From NCBI GenBank assembly GCA_013399855.1, contig VXAY01000769.1, positions 269,952 to 333,951 of the forward strand: a stretch of DNA of 64,000 nucleotides, in the 5' to 3' direction. The translations under genes and the position numbers were made by a program. Within the stretch, counting starts at the first letter, position 1; every line of letters starts with the position of its first letter. The stretch is from Oxyruncus cristatus. Taxonomy: Eukaryota > Chordata > Aves > Passeriformes > Cotingidae. The notes below the pieces were generated by a model. It was given only the letters and a program-made list of their open reading frames with translations, searched no databases and was not told the origin of the DNA. Of this stretch, positions 12,490 through 25,169 are shown in pieces.

Positions 12490-13100
12490 CATTACCATTA
12501 GCAACAGTAATGGACCTCAATGGTCACCACTTGTAATGGGCCAATGCTTTGACTTTGTAGTGCTACTTAAAACCCTCTGAGCTCAATGATCCAGCCATGC
12601 ATCTTATTATCCATTTACTGAGTGCACAGCTAACTAATTTGGATACTAGAATACTATGAGAAATTAAGTAAAAAGCCTTACTAAAGATAAGTATACAGCA
12701 TCTCCTGTGATCTCCTTTTCCATTTAGCCAGTCATTTCATCACAGAAGTCTATCAGTGTGGTCAGACGTAATTCGTTCTCAGTAAACTCATGCTGGCTTT
12801 CCCAATAATCATCATGTCCTTCAGGTGGCTGCAAATGGCTTCTGGACAAATTGCTTCATAATCTACCCAGACATTGAGGTCAGGCTGATCAGACTGTCGC
12901 TTCTCAAGTCCTCCTTGCCCTTCTTGAAGAAAATCTGCCTTTTTACAATCTTCAAACTTCCTCATGACTATCAACATGGTCTTTATTAAAATTTATAAAA
13001 AGTATAATCTTTCATAATGAAAGATAATTAAAAATGGTCTCTAACAATGTTGCCCAGGTTCTTCTGCACCTTTGGAAGGATGCCATCCAGTCTTGTGACG
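12490..13100 (-). mobile_element. Old minus-strand CR1 LINE, reverse-transcriptase remnant
   Basis: Read on the minus strand, from high to low coordinates: LDGILPKV-type codons (about 13075, the MDGIHPRVL block), FLQEGQGGLEKRQSDQPDLN (12900-12850, the FKKGKKEDPGNYRPVSLTS block), EAICSHLKDMMIIG (about 12830), a DEMTG block (about 12730), then the YLDFSKAFDTVSH block in broken frames (12690-12645) and a trace of the 'acaagtggtg' segment after it (about 12515). Coding capacity is gone. No CR1 3' UTR or tail follows at lower coordinates, which is unusual because CR1 copies normally keep their 3' end; a later deletion or decay is likely. The left end is approximate. Confidence 0.7.
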
Positions 13101-14977
13101 TGTGTATATACAGTAGCATTAGGTTTTCCTTATCTTCCTCCACAATACAGAAATAGCTTCTGGTCATCTTCTACTAGAAGTATAAGGGCCCCAAAAGACC
13201 TGGGGTCATACCTTTTTAACGAGAGCTGGAGGATGGGAAGAGGAAGAAGGGGAGGAGAGAGGAGAGGGAAATCGAGTGGTGGAAAGGCTTTCAGGTCCTC
13301 GCGGTCTTTTCGTTGTCCTTCATCACCAACCACTTTACGTGCCCCACTGAACAGCAGCACCCCATTTTCCCTACACTTCCTTTTGCTGCTGAGCTAGTTA
13401 CTGGGTTCTGTATGGACTATCAAATCTGGATTTTTCTCAAAGAACATAAGGTAAAGTTGATACCTCTTACTGCTTTAAATCTGTTTGTCAGAAGTGCAGT
13501 CCCATGCTCCCTCCTTCCCTTTCCATTGGTATTAACTTGACCCTTTCAGTTGTACCAGATAAGTTAAATCACACACACATGAAACACAACAACAAAAAAC
13601 CAAAAACCAAACCAATCCCCCAAACAATCCACTCCAAACAAATGAGCAAAGACCCTTCAAAAAAACCCATAGGACACAGAAAAAAAAAAAAAGAAGGTAA
13701 TCTTAATACACTCCCACCAGATCTCTTACATGCACACATACTTCACTACTTGCTGGCCTTAGTACACAAGATTATGTTGTCTCAAGACTAAAAGACCCAC
13801 ATACCTTCAATTATACTGTAGGTTTGTTTTTCACACAGTATCTGTCAAGAAGATGTATAAGCAGGATAAAAGATGTTACATTCACAAGTTTTACACAGAC
13901 CACTCTTTGAGAGTAACCTAAGCCTCTTATTATGTTTACTTCACACTACTCTGGTAAAAAGAATCCAGATATTTTGAATAAACACAGCTGAAATTAAGGC
14001 TACATAGGCTCATAATCATAACTGCCATAAAGCAAAGGGAAAAAATAGAATGTGTGTACTACTGGTATCGAGAAAAAAAAATTAAAAAAACACATGCATG
14101 AACTTAACTGCAGAAAGCAAATCCCCAAGCATCTACCCTTTCAACAACTGAAGACATAGCTGCTTCTAGTGTTATTTTCCCTGCTTCTAACACATCTGGA
14201 AGATGACCTTAAAAATTAGTTGTGCATATTTGATATCAACCTGTGGAAAAAACTATGCAGTAAACCTCATCTCATGCTGTGTTGATGCAAACCACAGGCA
14301 ATTGTTATTTAGAGGGCCTGGAAGAACAGAATTTGAAAGTGGTTAACTACATAAAAAGAACCCTACATGTACAGCTTGAATATAGGATATATGGTGTCAT
14401 TCTGTCATTTAAGCTGTCTGCAGAGATCTGGAGGGTCCTTTGTCACTAAACCTCAATATTTCACTAAGACAGATGGGCTCTCTGTGCAGCCTGAGTTCAA
14501 GCTCCTCTTGTAACAACATGCTGGCATATAAACTAGAAGCACTATATCTTTGTGGAGGAACACTAATGGCTTTCCCCTGGTAAAACAGCCTGGGTAACAA
14601 TATATGATAAGGTAGGAATGTGAATGTAAATAGTGTATATGAGTGGAATATTCAAAGCTGTTTGACACTTGCCAAAAAAAAACCCAAACCAACTAGAAAA
14701 CCTAAACCATCTAACTAATTAAACCCAACACTGATAACACCAAAGATGATTAAAATCGGTTGGAATAAATTATAATCTGGGAATGGCCATGAAAATTTTG
14801 GGTAAGTAAACCAATCAAACAAAAGAGATGATATGAAGAGGTGATATAAAAGAATCATGAAATTTTTTCTAGGTCAGAGAAGAGAAATGCACTTAAAATG
14901 CTTTGTTACTGCCAGAAGTCTCCCTACAGCATAATGGCCTTTGCCAGGCTGGACAGGGCAGCTCCTAGTTTAACAGT

Positions 14978-15157
14978 ATGGGGCACAGTACGTAGGCACC
15001 CACACCTTTGGGGTGGCACACAGCCTTCAGGGGGTCTTCATCACCTGCGTGTGCACTAGCAAGCTGAAGGGAGTGGACTGCACAGGTACACAAAAAGCTG
15101 GAGCACCCACACCTACAACACAGGTGTGTGCAAGTAGGGTACCCCACAGTGCCCCAT
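14978..15157. repeat. 180-bp fold-back block with nested inverted repeats
   Basis: The block begins atggggcac (14978-14986) and ends gtgccccat (15149-15157), a perfect 9-bp inverted pair. A second perfect pair, ccttcag (15024-15030) and ctgaagg (15064-15070), lies inside. The 12-mer gcacccacacct occurs twice (about 14997 and 15103), and its complement aggtgtgtgc lies at 15122-15131. It is GC-richer than its surroundings. It could be a small non-autonomous DNA transposon or a chance structure; no target-site duplication is evident. Confidence 0.4.
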
Positions 15158-16195
15158 GAGAAGTAGCTTCAGGTCTAGTCGTAACCATGTGAATGTGTCC
15201 ATGTCATTAAGACATGGGATTTGTCAAGTAAGAGTGTTCACAAATTTGTGGTCATTTATTAACATTTTGTAAGTGTTTAGCTACCAGTATGTCTGCTATA
15301 TTGCTGACATCCATCCCCAGTGTACAGCTCCCTGACTGCTTGTTAAAACAAAACCAGTAAATGGTTCTTATCTTTATTTCATCTGATGTGTTATTATTTC
15401 TTGGAGTTAACTGATTTGTCTGAACAAGCTCTCAACTTTGAAGAAGCAATGAAAAACATATATATTTGACTGCAGTTTATTTTTTAAGTTTTCTAAAGGT
15501 ACTAGGAAGGTGACCTTGCCATTAAAATAAGACCCTGACAAATGAGTATTACACCTGCTTACAACTCTTCAGTTGGACTAATATCACTAAGGTTATATCA
15601 GTGAGCAGAAAGTAAAACAAAACACAACTGACCCTTTATTATTTAGACTACAGATTTAATGTAATTTGCCTGGATACTAAAGAAAAGCTAGCTAAAGTAA
15701 GTTAGCTAAAGAAGCTGGCAGCATACTTACTACCAGTAAGCTAGCTGCAATTTCTACAGTGATCTCAAAGCTAATTCATCTTAAGTATTCATTACCAAGA
15801 ATAAGTAACAACTGGCTAATCTAGACCCCAGTGAATTGAGACATTTGTATACAGCTATAAGACACCGTTGCTAAGTCATCCCTAGAGGCACATATCTGCC
15901 TCCACTTGAAGAGCATCTTCCTAGGTTGTGATGAGAAGTGATTATCTTTCAGGAGATTAATCTCAATTTATTAGCTGAGTAATTCTCAGTCATGTCATCT
16001 TCTCATATCTGCACTTTTGTAAAACAGTTATGCTCTTGTTGTTGCCACTCATACCTGTAACAAGTCTGCTTTGCAAACCTGTCAGAATTCAACATTATGC
16101 AGTTTACTCACAGCATTATTGGCTAACTTGATAATGTAATTTTGGTCATCTGGGTTCACTAAACTAAAACCTTACACACTAAAGTCAAGGTTTCA

Positions 16196-16375
16196 TGCTG
16201 TGTACTTTTAGAGAACTTAAATATAAATACATATACTCATACACATATAAACACAGATACTTTCCTACATGTTTATACATACATATGTATAACTACATAT
16301 GTATTTATATGTATATGTATATATATGTGTCCATATGTATAAATACATATGGACATACATATGTACATACAAGCA
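16196..16375. repeat. TATG/TACA-rich low-complexity tract with hairpin
   Basis: The tract consists of alternating tatg/taca units. At 16328-16355 it holds a perfect 12-bp inverted repeat (tgtccatatgta, loop taaa, tacatatggaca). Confidence 0.8.
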
Positions 16376-17437
16376 AGAAGCAGGGAATCTAACAAGCACT
16401 GTGAAACAAACCTACAGTCACACAGAGAAAGACACTGCATTACTATTGAGAGCTCTTACTGTGTAAATTATTTTAAGAAGCTTAAAAACCTTCTGAAATA
16501 GTAAAGATATGCTTCTACTAGTAATACAACTTTAGAAAAGTTAAGCAATTTTAAGGGAGGGCTTCTGAGTCGTAATTTAAATGCTTAAGTACCTCAGTTA
16601 ATTTGAGAAACTATTCTGATTGGAACCATTGTTGCTATACTAAAAAAAACAAATCAGCAACATTAATAAAAAAACAAGTGAAAGAAGTATCTTGAGCAAA
16701 ACTAGGAGGTTTTGTTTGACAACTTTAAGCTTTTGAGCAACTATGAGGAACATGCTCCCAGAAACTCATGTAAAATGTTTAAGAATGCTGACACTGCTGA
16801 AAGAATTTTACAGTAAAAATCAGTTTTCTGTTATGGAGTTTAAATATGACAGAGTCAATAGAAGCATTTAGCTCACCATACACAAGTGGAATTTTAATAA
16901 GGAAAGAGAACTTCTTTGGAACAGATTTTCCATATATCAAATAGGATCATTATAGTAGCTTTTATTTGCTTCAAGGCAAGTGCTAAGGCGCACTCCAATC
17001 TATTAGAGCAGACATCCAATAAGCAGCACCTGTTCTGCATCTTAAACACTATTTTTCTTCACACCTATCCAGTCACAAACAGTTCTGCAGTAAGATGCTC
17101 TGACTTACTCCATTGAAAGTTACAGAATTGAATATTCATCAGGAGAGATAACAGTCTTTTTCTCTTTACTTAACTGTCCTACCCAATAGAATAGTATTAA
17201 CCTCCTGTCTCCTTTTACATAAAGGACAGGAGAGAAAATTAGTTTCCTTTCAGGAAAAAAAAAAAAAAAGCAAAAAAAAAGGAGGGAAATACATTCCATA
17301 GTCTCTTACAGCTTGATGAGTGTACTCTTTTACAAACTAACAAAGGTCTATTAAAATCCTGTCACTAGGGATCACATAAAATTACAGTTACTACTTCCTG
17401 TGGAAGTGTTCAAATTAGTGATTCTTTGAATACTTAC

Positions 17438-17461
17438 CTCCAATTCTGGCTTCCCAGGATC
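17438..17461 (-). other. Candidate 24-nt exon (hypothesis)
   Basis: On the minus strand a pyrimidine-rich acceptor ending ttttcag (17462-17475) precedes 24 bases encoding DPGKPELE. A consensus donor, GAG then gtaagta (17431-17437), follows directly. The length keeps frame, as expected for alternatively used micro-exons of large genes. There is no neighbouring exon to join it to, and donor/acceptor pairs of this quality arise by chance in 64 kb, so this is only a lead. Confidence 0.2.
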
Positions 17462-19461
17462 CTGAAAATTAGGTGAAATGGAATGAATCTACTCAAATCA
17501 GAACATACCGGAGAAAAAACAGTAAACTACTTCAGAGCTTTCAGATTAGCCCAGAAAACTGGATTTTTTAAATTTATTTTTTTTGGGTGGGGGGCAAGGT
17601 ATAGGGGCAGGAAGAAGAAAAATCAGTTTTGAGCAGTTAGATGCCAGCTTTTTCCTTGCTTGACTAAACAGGAAGCATAAAACTGTGAAAACAAATAGAC
17701 TATCAAACCCACCACATAATTACCTTTTGAGCTGTTATTCCAATGCAGCAATCATAATAATGCAGAAGGAGTCCTTTGTAGGTACATAATAATAACAATA
17801 CAACTCAGTTTCATTACCAGACTTATTTTACTTCATGTGCATTGTGTCTCACCCTTGTCTCCTTCCTTTAGGCTAACTAAGCCTACTGTCAGGTAGCCCA
17901 GCTGCTTTACCACCAAACACTTTAATAAACCTGAGGAGATTTGCCTTCTAGATAAAGAGGAAACACACCAGTAACCTCACTTTTCTGTCTCCAAAAGGAA
18001 ACTAGCACTTAACTTATAGAACACCTAACTCCTTTGGAAACAACTGACTTAGAATCAATCACCTAGAAGGAAAACACCTTTTGCAGTCTATGAAGTCTTC
18101 CAGGTGGTAGAAAGGACACATAAATGAGTTCCCCCCCCCACTTTTTTTTTCCCCTCAGGATGGAACTAGCAGCTCTTCTGAGGGTTTAAGGGCCCCTATG
18201 CATCTTATATTCAATCTGCATATAATTTTTAAAGTGAATTTTGCTTCAGCAATCACTGAAGGCATAGATTACCACAAAAAAACCCAAACAAAACCAAACC
18301 AGAACAGAAGAACTGACCAAAAAAACTGACCTAGAAGTGAGATAAGTATCTGGAATGGGATTGCCATGAAAACAACTCTCTTTTCAGAATGGCCTCCAGC
18401 CACTAAAATTAACAAGCTAGACAGCTAAAGCAATTACAGTTTTGTGCAGTGTTGGAAAGCTAGTTTCTCCAGCTTCTCAGAGAATTCTTGGGTTGCAGAT
18501 GAAAAACATGTTAGCTAAAAACATGGTAGCTAGAAACCTACTGGAGTATCTTGAGTGTTTAAAATTGTCTGAAACAAGGAAGCAGATATATTGAGAGTTG
18601 ATGAAAGTATACAGGAAGTGTTTAAGATAATTTAAGGAAAAATTAGAGAAAAATCTCTTATTTTCTCTAAATTAAAACAAAAACTTTAGTCTATTTTCAA
18701 CAACAGTTAGAGTTCTAATCTATTTAGGTATTTTTGTTTAGGAAATCCTGTACAAGTGCCTAGCTGGCATAATTGAATATAGTTGAAAACATGACACTAA
18801 ATCATGTATTTATCCTACAAGGATCATGATTTTATATTTCTGTAATTTGGCTCCACCGTTAAAATGTACCTTGATGTGTAATAACCAAAATACTTCTTAA
18901 CAGAAATAACAGAGAAGACTTGCCCGATTTAGTATGAATACATAGAGTAGAGGAAAAATTAAAATTAAAAATTGATTTAGTTATACCTTTCAGAATGAAA
19001 TAGTTTGTTTTAATTAACTACAATTGTTAGAGATTTACATTATATTTTCTGGCAATTATCTTCAAATTTTAATGCTGTTCAGAAGAACATTTGAACAGCA
19101 TCATCATTTGCCATTTACTGAGCTGTTTTTTTAGCTCTGTAACAGCAAAGCAGAAGGGTAGGTTGCAAGAAACAGAACAGATGAAAAGAACTTGACATGT
19201 AATTTTTGATGGCATGAGACATACTATCTTCAAAGATGCTTATGCAGGAAAAAGATTTGACATCACTGCCGATCACAGGAAAGAATCTAAATGATTAGGC
19301 TCACGGTACAAAATTTGAAAGAGACAGTAAAAGAGTCTACATAGCTATAACCTGATGATTATAATCCTGCAGAGATCTCATAATCTCCCAGCAAAGACAC
19401 TGAGCTGAATTCATTGAGAATGAGAGCAAGGCTGGATCCTGGTCCCCCATTTACATCCTCC

Positions 19462-20032
19462 TGCTGTGAGTTAACTCCGGTGGGCAAACACCACACAGTT
19501 GCTTGATCACTTCTCCCACCCTGCCAGGGGAATGGGGGAAGAGAAAAGGAAGAATAAAAGAAAGAAGACTTATGTATCAAGAAAATAATAATAATTGCTT
19601 AATAAGGGAAGAGTAAGTGGAAGAGAAAAGAAAACGAAGGAAGTGGTGCAAAGGCAGTCATGCCCCATCTTCCATGGGTAGAATATTGCCCAGATAGTTT
19701 CTAATCGAAAGATGGCTAACCCTCACAAACCCCTCTCTTTTCCGTTCTGTTCACAAGCATGATGTTATATGGTATGGAAATAGCTCTTTGTTTAGGTCAG
19801 ATCAGCTGCCTGGTTGTGCCTCCTCCCAGAAACAACCCCCCACCCACTAAATCTATTCACTTTGGGGACAGAGTTAGAAAAAAAAAGAAGTCCTGGATGC
19901 TGCATGAACACTGCTCAGCAAAATCTAAAACATTAGTGTGTTATCAGGACTGTTTTGGTCAAAAATCTAAAGCACACCCTCATATGATCTGCTATAAAGA
20001 AAATCAACTCTATCCAGACCCAAACTGATGCA
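19462..20032 (-). mobile_element. Endogenous-retrovirus LTR, probably solitary
   Basis: A 571-bp LTR read on the minus strand. It starts TG at 20032 (tgcatcagtttgggtctgg) and ends CA at 19462 (ttaactcacagca). The U3 opening (gatagagttgattttctttat), the middle 'actgctcagc' block (about 19905-19920), a core-promoter-like region near 19745-19770 and the U5 end (gcaactgtgtggtgtttgcc) all recall a common avian ERV LTR type. An ATTAAG polyadenylation-like signal lies near 19597. I found no protein-coding remnant, primer-binding site or partner LTR nearby, so recombination to a solo LTR is likely. The flanks (tcctcc and ccttca) do not form a clear target-site duplication. Family assignment is from memory. 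Confidence 0.7.
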
Positions 20033-21799
20033 CCTTCAAAATGTTTCATAAAAAGTAGGTGGCATCAAGCTTGCTTTTGTCCTTACCAAAATTTAACAGT
20101 AAGGGCACAGTTAAATCCTTTGAGTAACTGGATGTAAACACCAAACATCCATTCTCTTGATAAAATCCAGTTTACAAAACTGGGTGGAAAAAAGGGTGTA
20201 ATCTTCCTCTTGTCCTGATTCAGTTGCATAAGAGTATTCCTAATCCATGTTTTTAATTACCTCTCCTTAATAATAATTTCGGCTAAGGCACAGGGGCTTA
20301 CAAGTGAAATTTGAATCCTTGGCTGATAGGTGTTTGTCTTCACTAGGCCTATCTCTGATGTAAGAGTTGGCAATTACAGTCTAAAATACAGTGAAAAAGG
20401 AGCAGTTTCTTTGACTAACGGAGCTGTACCTAACAATGTTGTACTTCTGTTCCCTTTTTGGGCAAAGTCCAATGCATTGGTTTATATTGTATTTGGTGAT
20501 TTCAACTAATATGGTGGAGTTTGCACTTAAATAGAACAGAAACTCAGCCATAGCCAATTACTCAGTCTCAAATGAGATCTGTGGCTGCAGCTGATACGAG
20601 TAAGGACATGTTTTCTAAGCTGCCTCTGCTCTGTCAGCAACAGGAATAGATTCTTCACCTAATTTATTTGCACCCCTAAGGCAAATATTTGCCCAAATTC
20701 CTAGGAAATCTTTTTAATTTTGGTAATACTTTGAGCTATCTTAAATTAGTGCATAAATTGTCTAGCTAGTTAGCTTGTAGTGCTGACGTCACTGCACTGA
20801 ATGACTAGGGTATATCATGAGATCTGAGGAGAGGTGTAATTTCAGAGTGTTCTGCAATATGACCCACTCTAAGTAAACTTTTGAGCAAGTAAATAATTAT
20901 TGTTTGGGTAGTTATCATTTTGAAGGTAATAATTTTGAGGTATCTTGCTTTTATTTCACTGAGGAACCTAAGCATCCTACACAGGATTTTAGGCAAGGCA
21001 GTGCCTAAAAGGTAAATATTATGAAATCTGACCTGGAAATGCCTACAGACTCTATTGACTCTAGCCTTTTCTATTATTTTTATTGCAGTGATAAGAAGCT
21101 ATTGATATTTGAAAACAAAAACCCGCATATATAATGATGTATTGATGTTAAATCATGACTGAATTTCCTTGCCATGACCTCACATGAATATCATGTTTAT
21201 GATGATCTTAGCATGAAAAGAAGAAGATTCTACTTCTTTAGCATGCTTCAGTAAATTCTCTAATATTGTTTCTCTTCCCTTTTCATGGGCAAAATCTTAA
21301 TTGCTAAATTCAGGATGGAAAGGCAGTAATTTGTTTCAGTCTTGAGAGAACAATTTCCTTGCAGTCTTTTTAATTATATAGTAGTCATTACTGTTTTGCT
21401 TAAAAGATTTTATAACCAAGATTAATGTGAAAAGGAGCACGTTATTACTAAGACTTCTTACTTAGTGACTGTTTGAAGAGAGCTCATGTAACATCAGGGG
21501 ATATCTTCAATACTTTGAATACAGTTCATATGAATGGCCATGTATTTGTTTCCTATTACAACTAAATTATTTCTTAATTTAAATAATCTTCTTCTTGATA
21601 TATGTCATAGATGACACTGAGGATTTTTTTTTTTTATGTGGGCAATTTTTTATTTATTTTATTTTGTAACGTTTTTATGAAAGCATGAGGCTTTACATAA
21701 AGTACATAAAAGTGCACACATTATTTAGAAGCCAATCTTGCAGCAGCTATAGTTTTGTTGATATTCTTCTTCCGTACAATTAATGAGAAAATAAGTTGC
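20033..21799. other. Non-coding stretch
   Basis: No gene or repeat was recognised. Short AT-rich runs only, including a T run at about 21626-21640. Confidence 0.55.
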
Positions 21800-22499
21800 A
21801 AGGTCAAGAAGGAAAGTAGAAATTGTTAGGAGCTGCCAAGCCTGATAACCCAGTAGAGCTGAGGTTGCTGAAGCTCCATGTTCCCAGGTCCAGCCAATGA
21901 GTTGAGTCCTCAGCAGGCCCACACTTACACGTACACCCATATGCACACAACAGGTCACAAGGACCAAATAAACAGAAAGCAGAGGACTACCACCAACAGC
22001 TTTAGTGGCCTTACACCACCCCCTCTCCCCCTAGTTTAATATGGGGGGGTGGAAGTTTATGTGTACATGGAGACACTATGGATCTCTCCAAAATCTGGTC
22101 TTGGATACTCATTCTATCCAGCAGCCAGATGGACAAGTTGCTGAGGCCACCTTTTTCACATAACTAGCCCCTTTCTCCTCCTACATACCTACTTTCCCAT
22201 GCTTATTACTTCTCAACATGACTTGACCTATTCCATTCCCTGCCTTTGGTTCCTCCCCTAAACATCACATCATAAGTCTTGTACAGTCCCAAGCTCCACC
22301 CTTTGTTCCATAATGACTCCCACAGCCCTGTAGGCAGTAACCTCACAGTGATCCATAATGACCTTCCATTGACTCATTGTGAAGGGCTTCACACCTGGGC
22401 CGTGGGGTTGATGCCTCCCCTCTGATAAGGGGCGTGGCCTCCATTTACTCTGGATTGTTCTGTTTCTTTTATCTGTCATTGCTATTCTGAGTTGCTTCA
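21800..22499 (-). mobile_element. Possible minus-strand LTR-like element
   Basis: A block that is GC-richer than its flanks. On the minus strand it opens with tgaagcaactcagaatag (from 22499) and has a 'ggggaggaaccaaaggcagg' segment. It then shows 'gggcctgctgaggactcaac' (about 21920-21900) and 'ctctactgggttatcaggct' (about 21860-21840). These phrases resemble the later part of some avian ERV-L type LTRs, as far as I remember. No coding remnant and no target-site duplication were seen. It could equally be unrelated unique sequence. Confidence 0.3.
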
Positions 22500-22833
22500 T
22501 GTGTTTGAAGATGAGTCCTTAATCACACATCCAAGCAGAACTAACAAGGTATACAGCGGGCATGAAAGACCATGGAGTGAGGTAACAAAACATTATACTA
22601 TTTGTAGTGTATATGTGATAAACAAAGATAGAGCTTGCTATAAATATTTACTTAAATCTGACCTTAATCTTTAAACATGCAGTTGATAATAGTCATTTGA
22701 ACTGTATGAAATTATAAATTAAACAAAGCTGTACCCCTATCTTCCTTCAGCTTTATGGGAGTTTGTATTGAGGGATAAGTATTAGGAGGCCAAAACCCAT
22801 TTTGATCCAATAACTAATCCCACGGTCTCTATG

Positions 22834-22913
22834 GTTTTTTTTCTTTTTTTTTTTTGTTTGTTTGTTTGGGGGTTTTTTAATTTTATTTTTGTTTTTTTGT
22901 TTGTTTCTTTGTT
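22834..22913. repeat. T-rich / (TTTG)n tract
   Basis: Poly-T runs with TTTG units. Confidence 0.85.
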
Positions 22914-25149
22914 TTCATGTATCTTTCTGCCAATTAATTTTTCATTTCTAAATGCTCACAAGTGTATCACAAGAGTATCTGTGCCTATGTAAATGAGTTA
23001 AGACAATTCTAGTTATTTTAGCATGTGGAAAACTTTTACCTGATAAATAAATTTGCTCTATATATTCTTCATGATCGAAGGACTTGATACGTAAGCCTGT
23101 GAATATCCTGTTTTAGAGAGTTCACAACTGAAGAAGACTTTACAATTATAATATGAAATGGGGGTTAAAAAAGTGTCTGTGTTTGCTAGAAGAGGAGGGA
23201 GGGAAGTAAACTACTGAAAAGACTATCAATGGCAAGGGAAGTTTCCATATGGAAGCATTTTAAATGCCTGTATTGATGCCAGAATCATTGGGAATGCATT
23301 AACAATTTCTGTAACCTTTCTGCTAAGTTGTCTGGAAATGATTGAACCAAAACATTATCATCTCACCTTCTACATCTTAAACCAGTTCAAGAAGTACTGA
23401 TTAACTGTTCAAAAATGCTTCTAGATGGGCCAAGTTTGCAATTCCCAGTATGACTTGTTTCTGTCATTTACAAATGAAAAGCCTTTTCAAACCTGCCTTG
23501 CCTCTGTCATGCTGAATAGTCTGGCTGTCAATCTTGAACTGGATTACATTGTTGAAAGCAAATCTGTGTCACTGACCTTACCAGCAAGGTTGAGGATGCC
23601 ATGGAATGTCATCCCAGGAGACACCATTTAGAAGTTCTCTGTGAGACTTGTTGTCACTGACACTAACTATGAGCTAGAGATGATAAAATTGTCAGAATTA
23701 ACGAACGTTGAAATACATTTCAAGAGACATTTTGTACTGAGGGCTGCAAAGAGGGTTAACTGATAAGCAATCCAATTAGTGCTATTGCATGTGTATAATA
23801 CATGAAATATTGTTTCAGAAAGGAGATGGCTTTGAGATGAAAAAGGAGATGAAAGCTTCTGGCTTTTTATTTGGAAATCTCCTTTCCAGCATCTAGCAAC
23901 TTCAGTGGAAGACACTGAATACCCAGTTGCTATGAAAAGTAGGCCACTAATGTACATAGCTAAATACAGTTCTAGGAACATAGCCTGAAATATCTTTTTT
24001 TTTTTTTGATTTACAGGTTTCTATTTAATATTAAATCAGAAAAGCATTTTGATAAACAGGGGCTTTCTTGAGAGTTTTCCAGGAGTAAGACAACTAGGAG
24101 TAGGCTTAACCTTATCAATTATTATTAATTATCAGTATTTATTATCAGTGAATGTTTCAGCTGTACAAATAGGGACAATCCTGTGTTCTCAGTGGGAGGG
24201 GGAGAAACTTAAATAATAGTAACTTGGACCTTTACCACACTGCTCTGTATTCTCCCATGTTCTCTTACTGTTACAGTTATTAATAACTTTACAGAAGAAT
24301 TTAATATTTTTAAAGTTTTGAATCAGACAGATTTGGAACAGGGAGTATACTCCATGCAAATGAATCAGCATTAGAATCTGAAGTAGAACTGGAGAGAGAA
24401 CAGAACATTAAGACATTCAGCCGTGGTGCTGAGAGAAGAGATGAAGAGGTATCATAAAACAAAATGAGGTCTAAATTGTATGAAGTCTTCAAGAAGATGA
24501 AGATCTTATATGTAATGCACTGTGGAGGAGGGCATCAGTGCCTGGACTCTTCACTGATGTGTTACAGAAGACATGAAAGATGAGGAAGGTAAATATAGCA
24601 GCTGTGATTTGAATAGACTAAAGAGCTCTAAAAGATTAGCATCAGAGAGACTACAGAAGGAGTTGCAGTAATCAAGGTAAAAGTTAATCTCAAACTCATA
24701 ACTAGCAATGGTATATGGAACTAAACAGCATTTAGGATTGAAGTTTTTACTGTAGCTTATCTTTAAGGATATTTATTCACTGCCATTACTTCACTTATGA
24801 TTCTTGGGTCTATTGGAGAAAAGCAATCAGCATATAATTAATTTACTTTATATTGTAAAGGGGACATGAGCACCAGTAAAAGTAGAATTTGCCAGTTAAT
24901 GTCATTGCAGGCCAAACTTAAAAAATTAGAGTATTTCCATATGACAAAATGACTGCATGATCACAGTGCATGTTTATCTACAAGTACCAGCTTGATTTCA
25001 CTCATTTAAGCACCACAAATATCAATGAAAATATCATCTTAAATTCCCACTAACAGCCCTAGCACAAAGTTGCCTGAGTGTCAAAAAGGCCTTCCTGCTG
25101 TTTTCATGTCTCTTTATTAGCTCACTTAAGATCATGCAACTATGTTACC

Positions 25150-25169
25150 TTTTTTTTTTTTTTTTTTTT
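25150..25169. repeat. Poly-T run
   Basis: About 20 consecutive T. Confidence 0.85.

Larger units (their letters stand above)
13101..19461. other. Non-coding stretch
   Basis: No gene or transposon was recognised over 6.3 kb. It contains a purine-rich tract at 13220-13280, a fold-back block at 14978-15157, a TATG/TACA-rich tract at 16196-16375, A-rich runs near 13680 and 17253, a C/T run near 18131 and a candidate 24-nt exon at 17438-17461. The rest is anonymous AT-rich sequence. Confidence 0.55.

Noticed and set aside
13511..13791. Lys/Pro/Thr-rich open frame
   Set aside because: Driven by A-rich low-complexity sequence.
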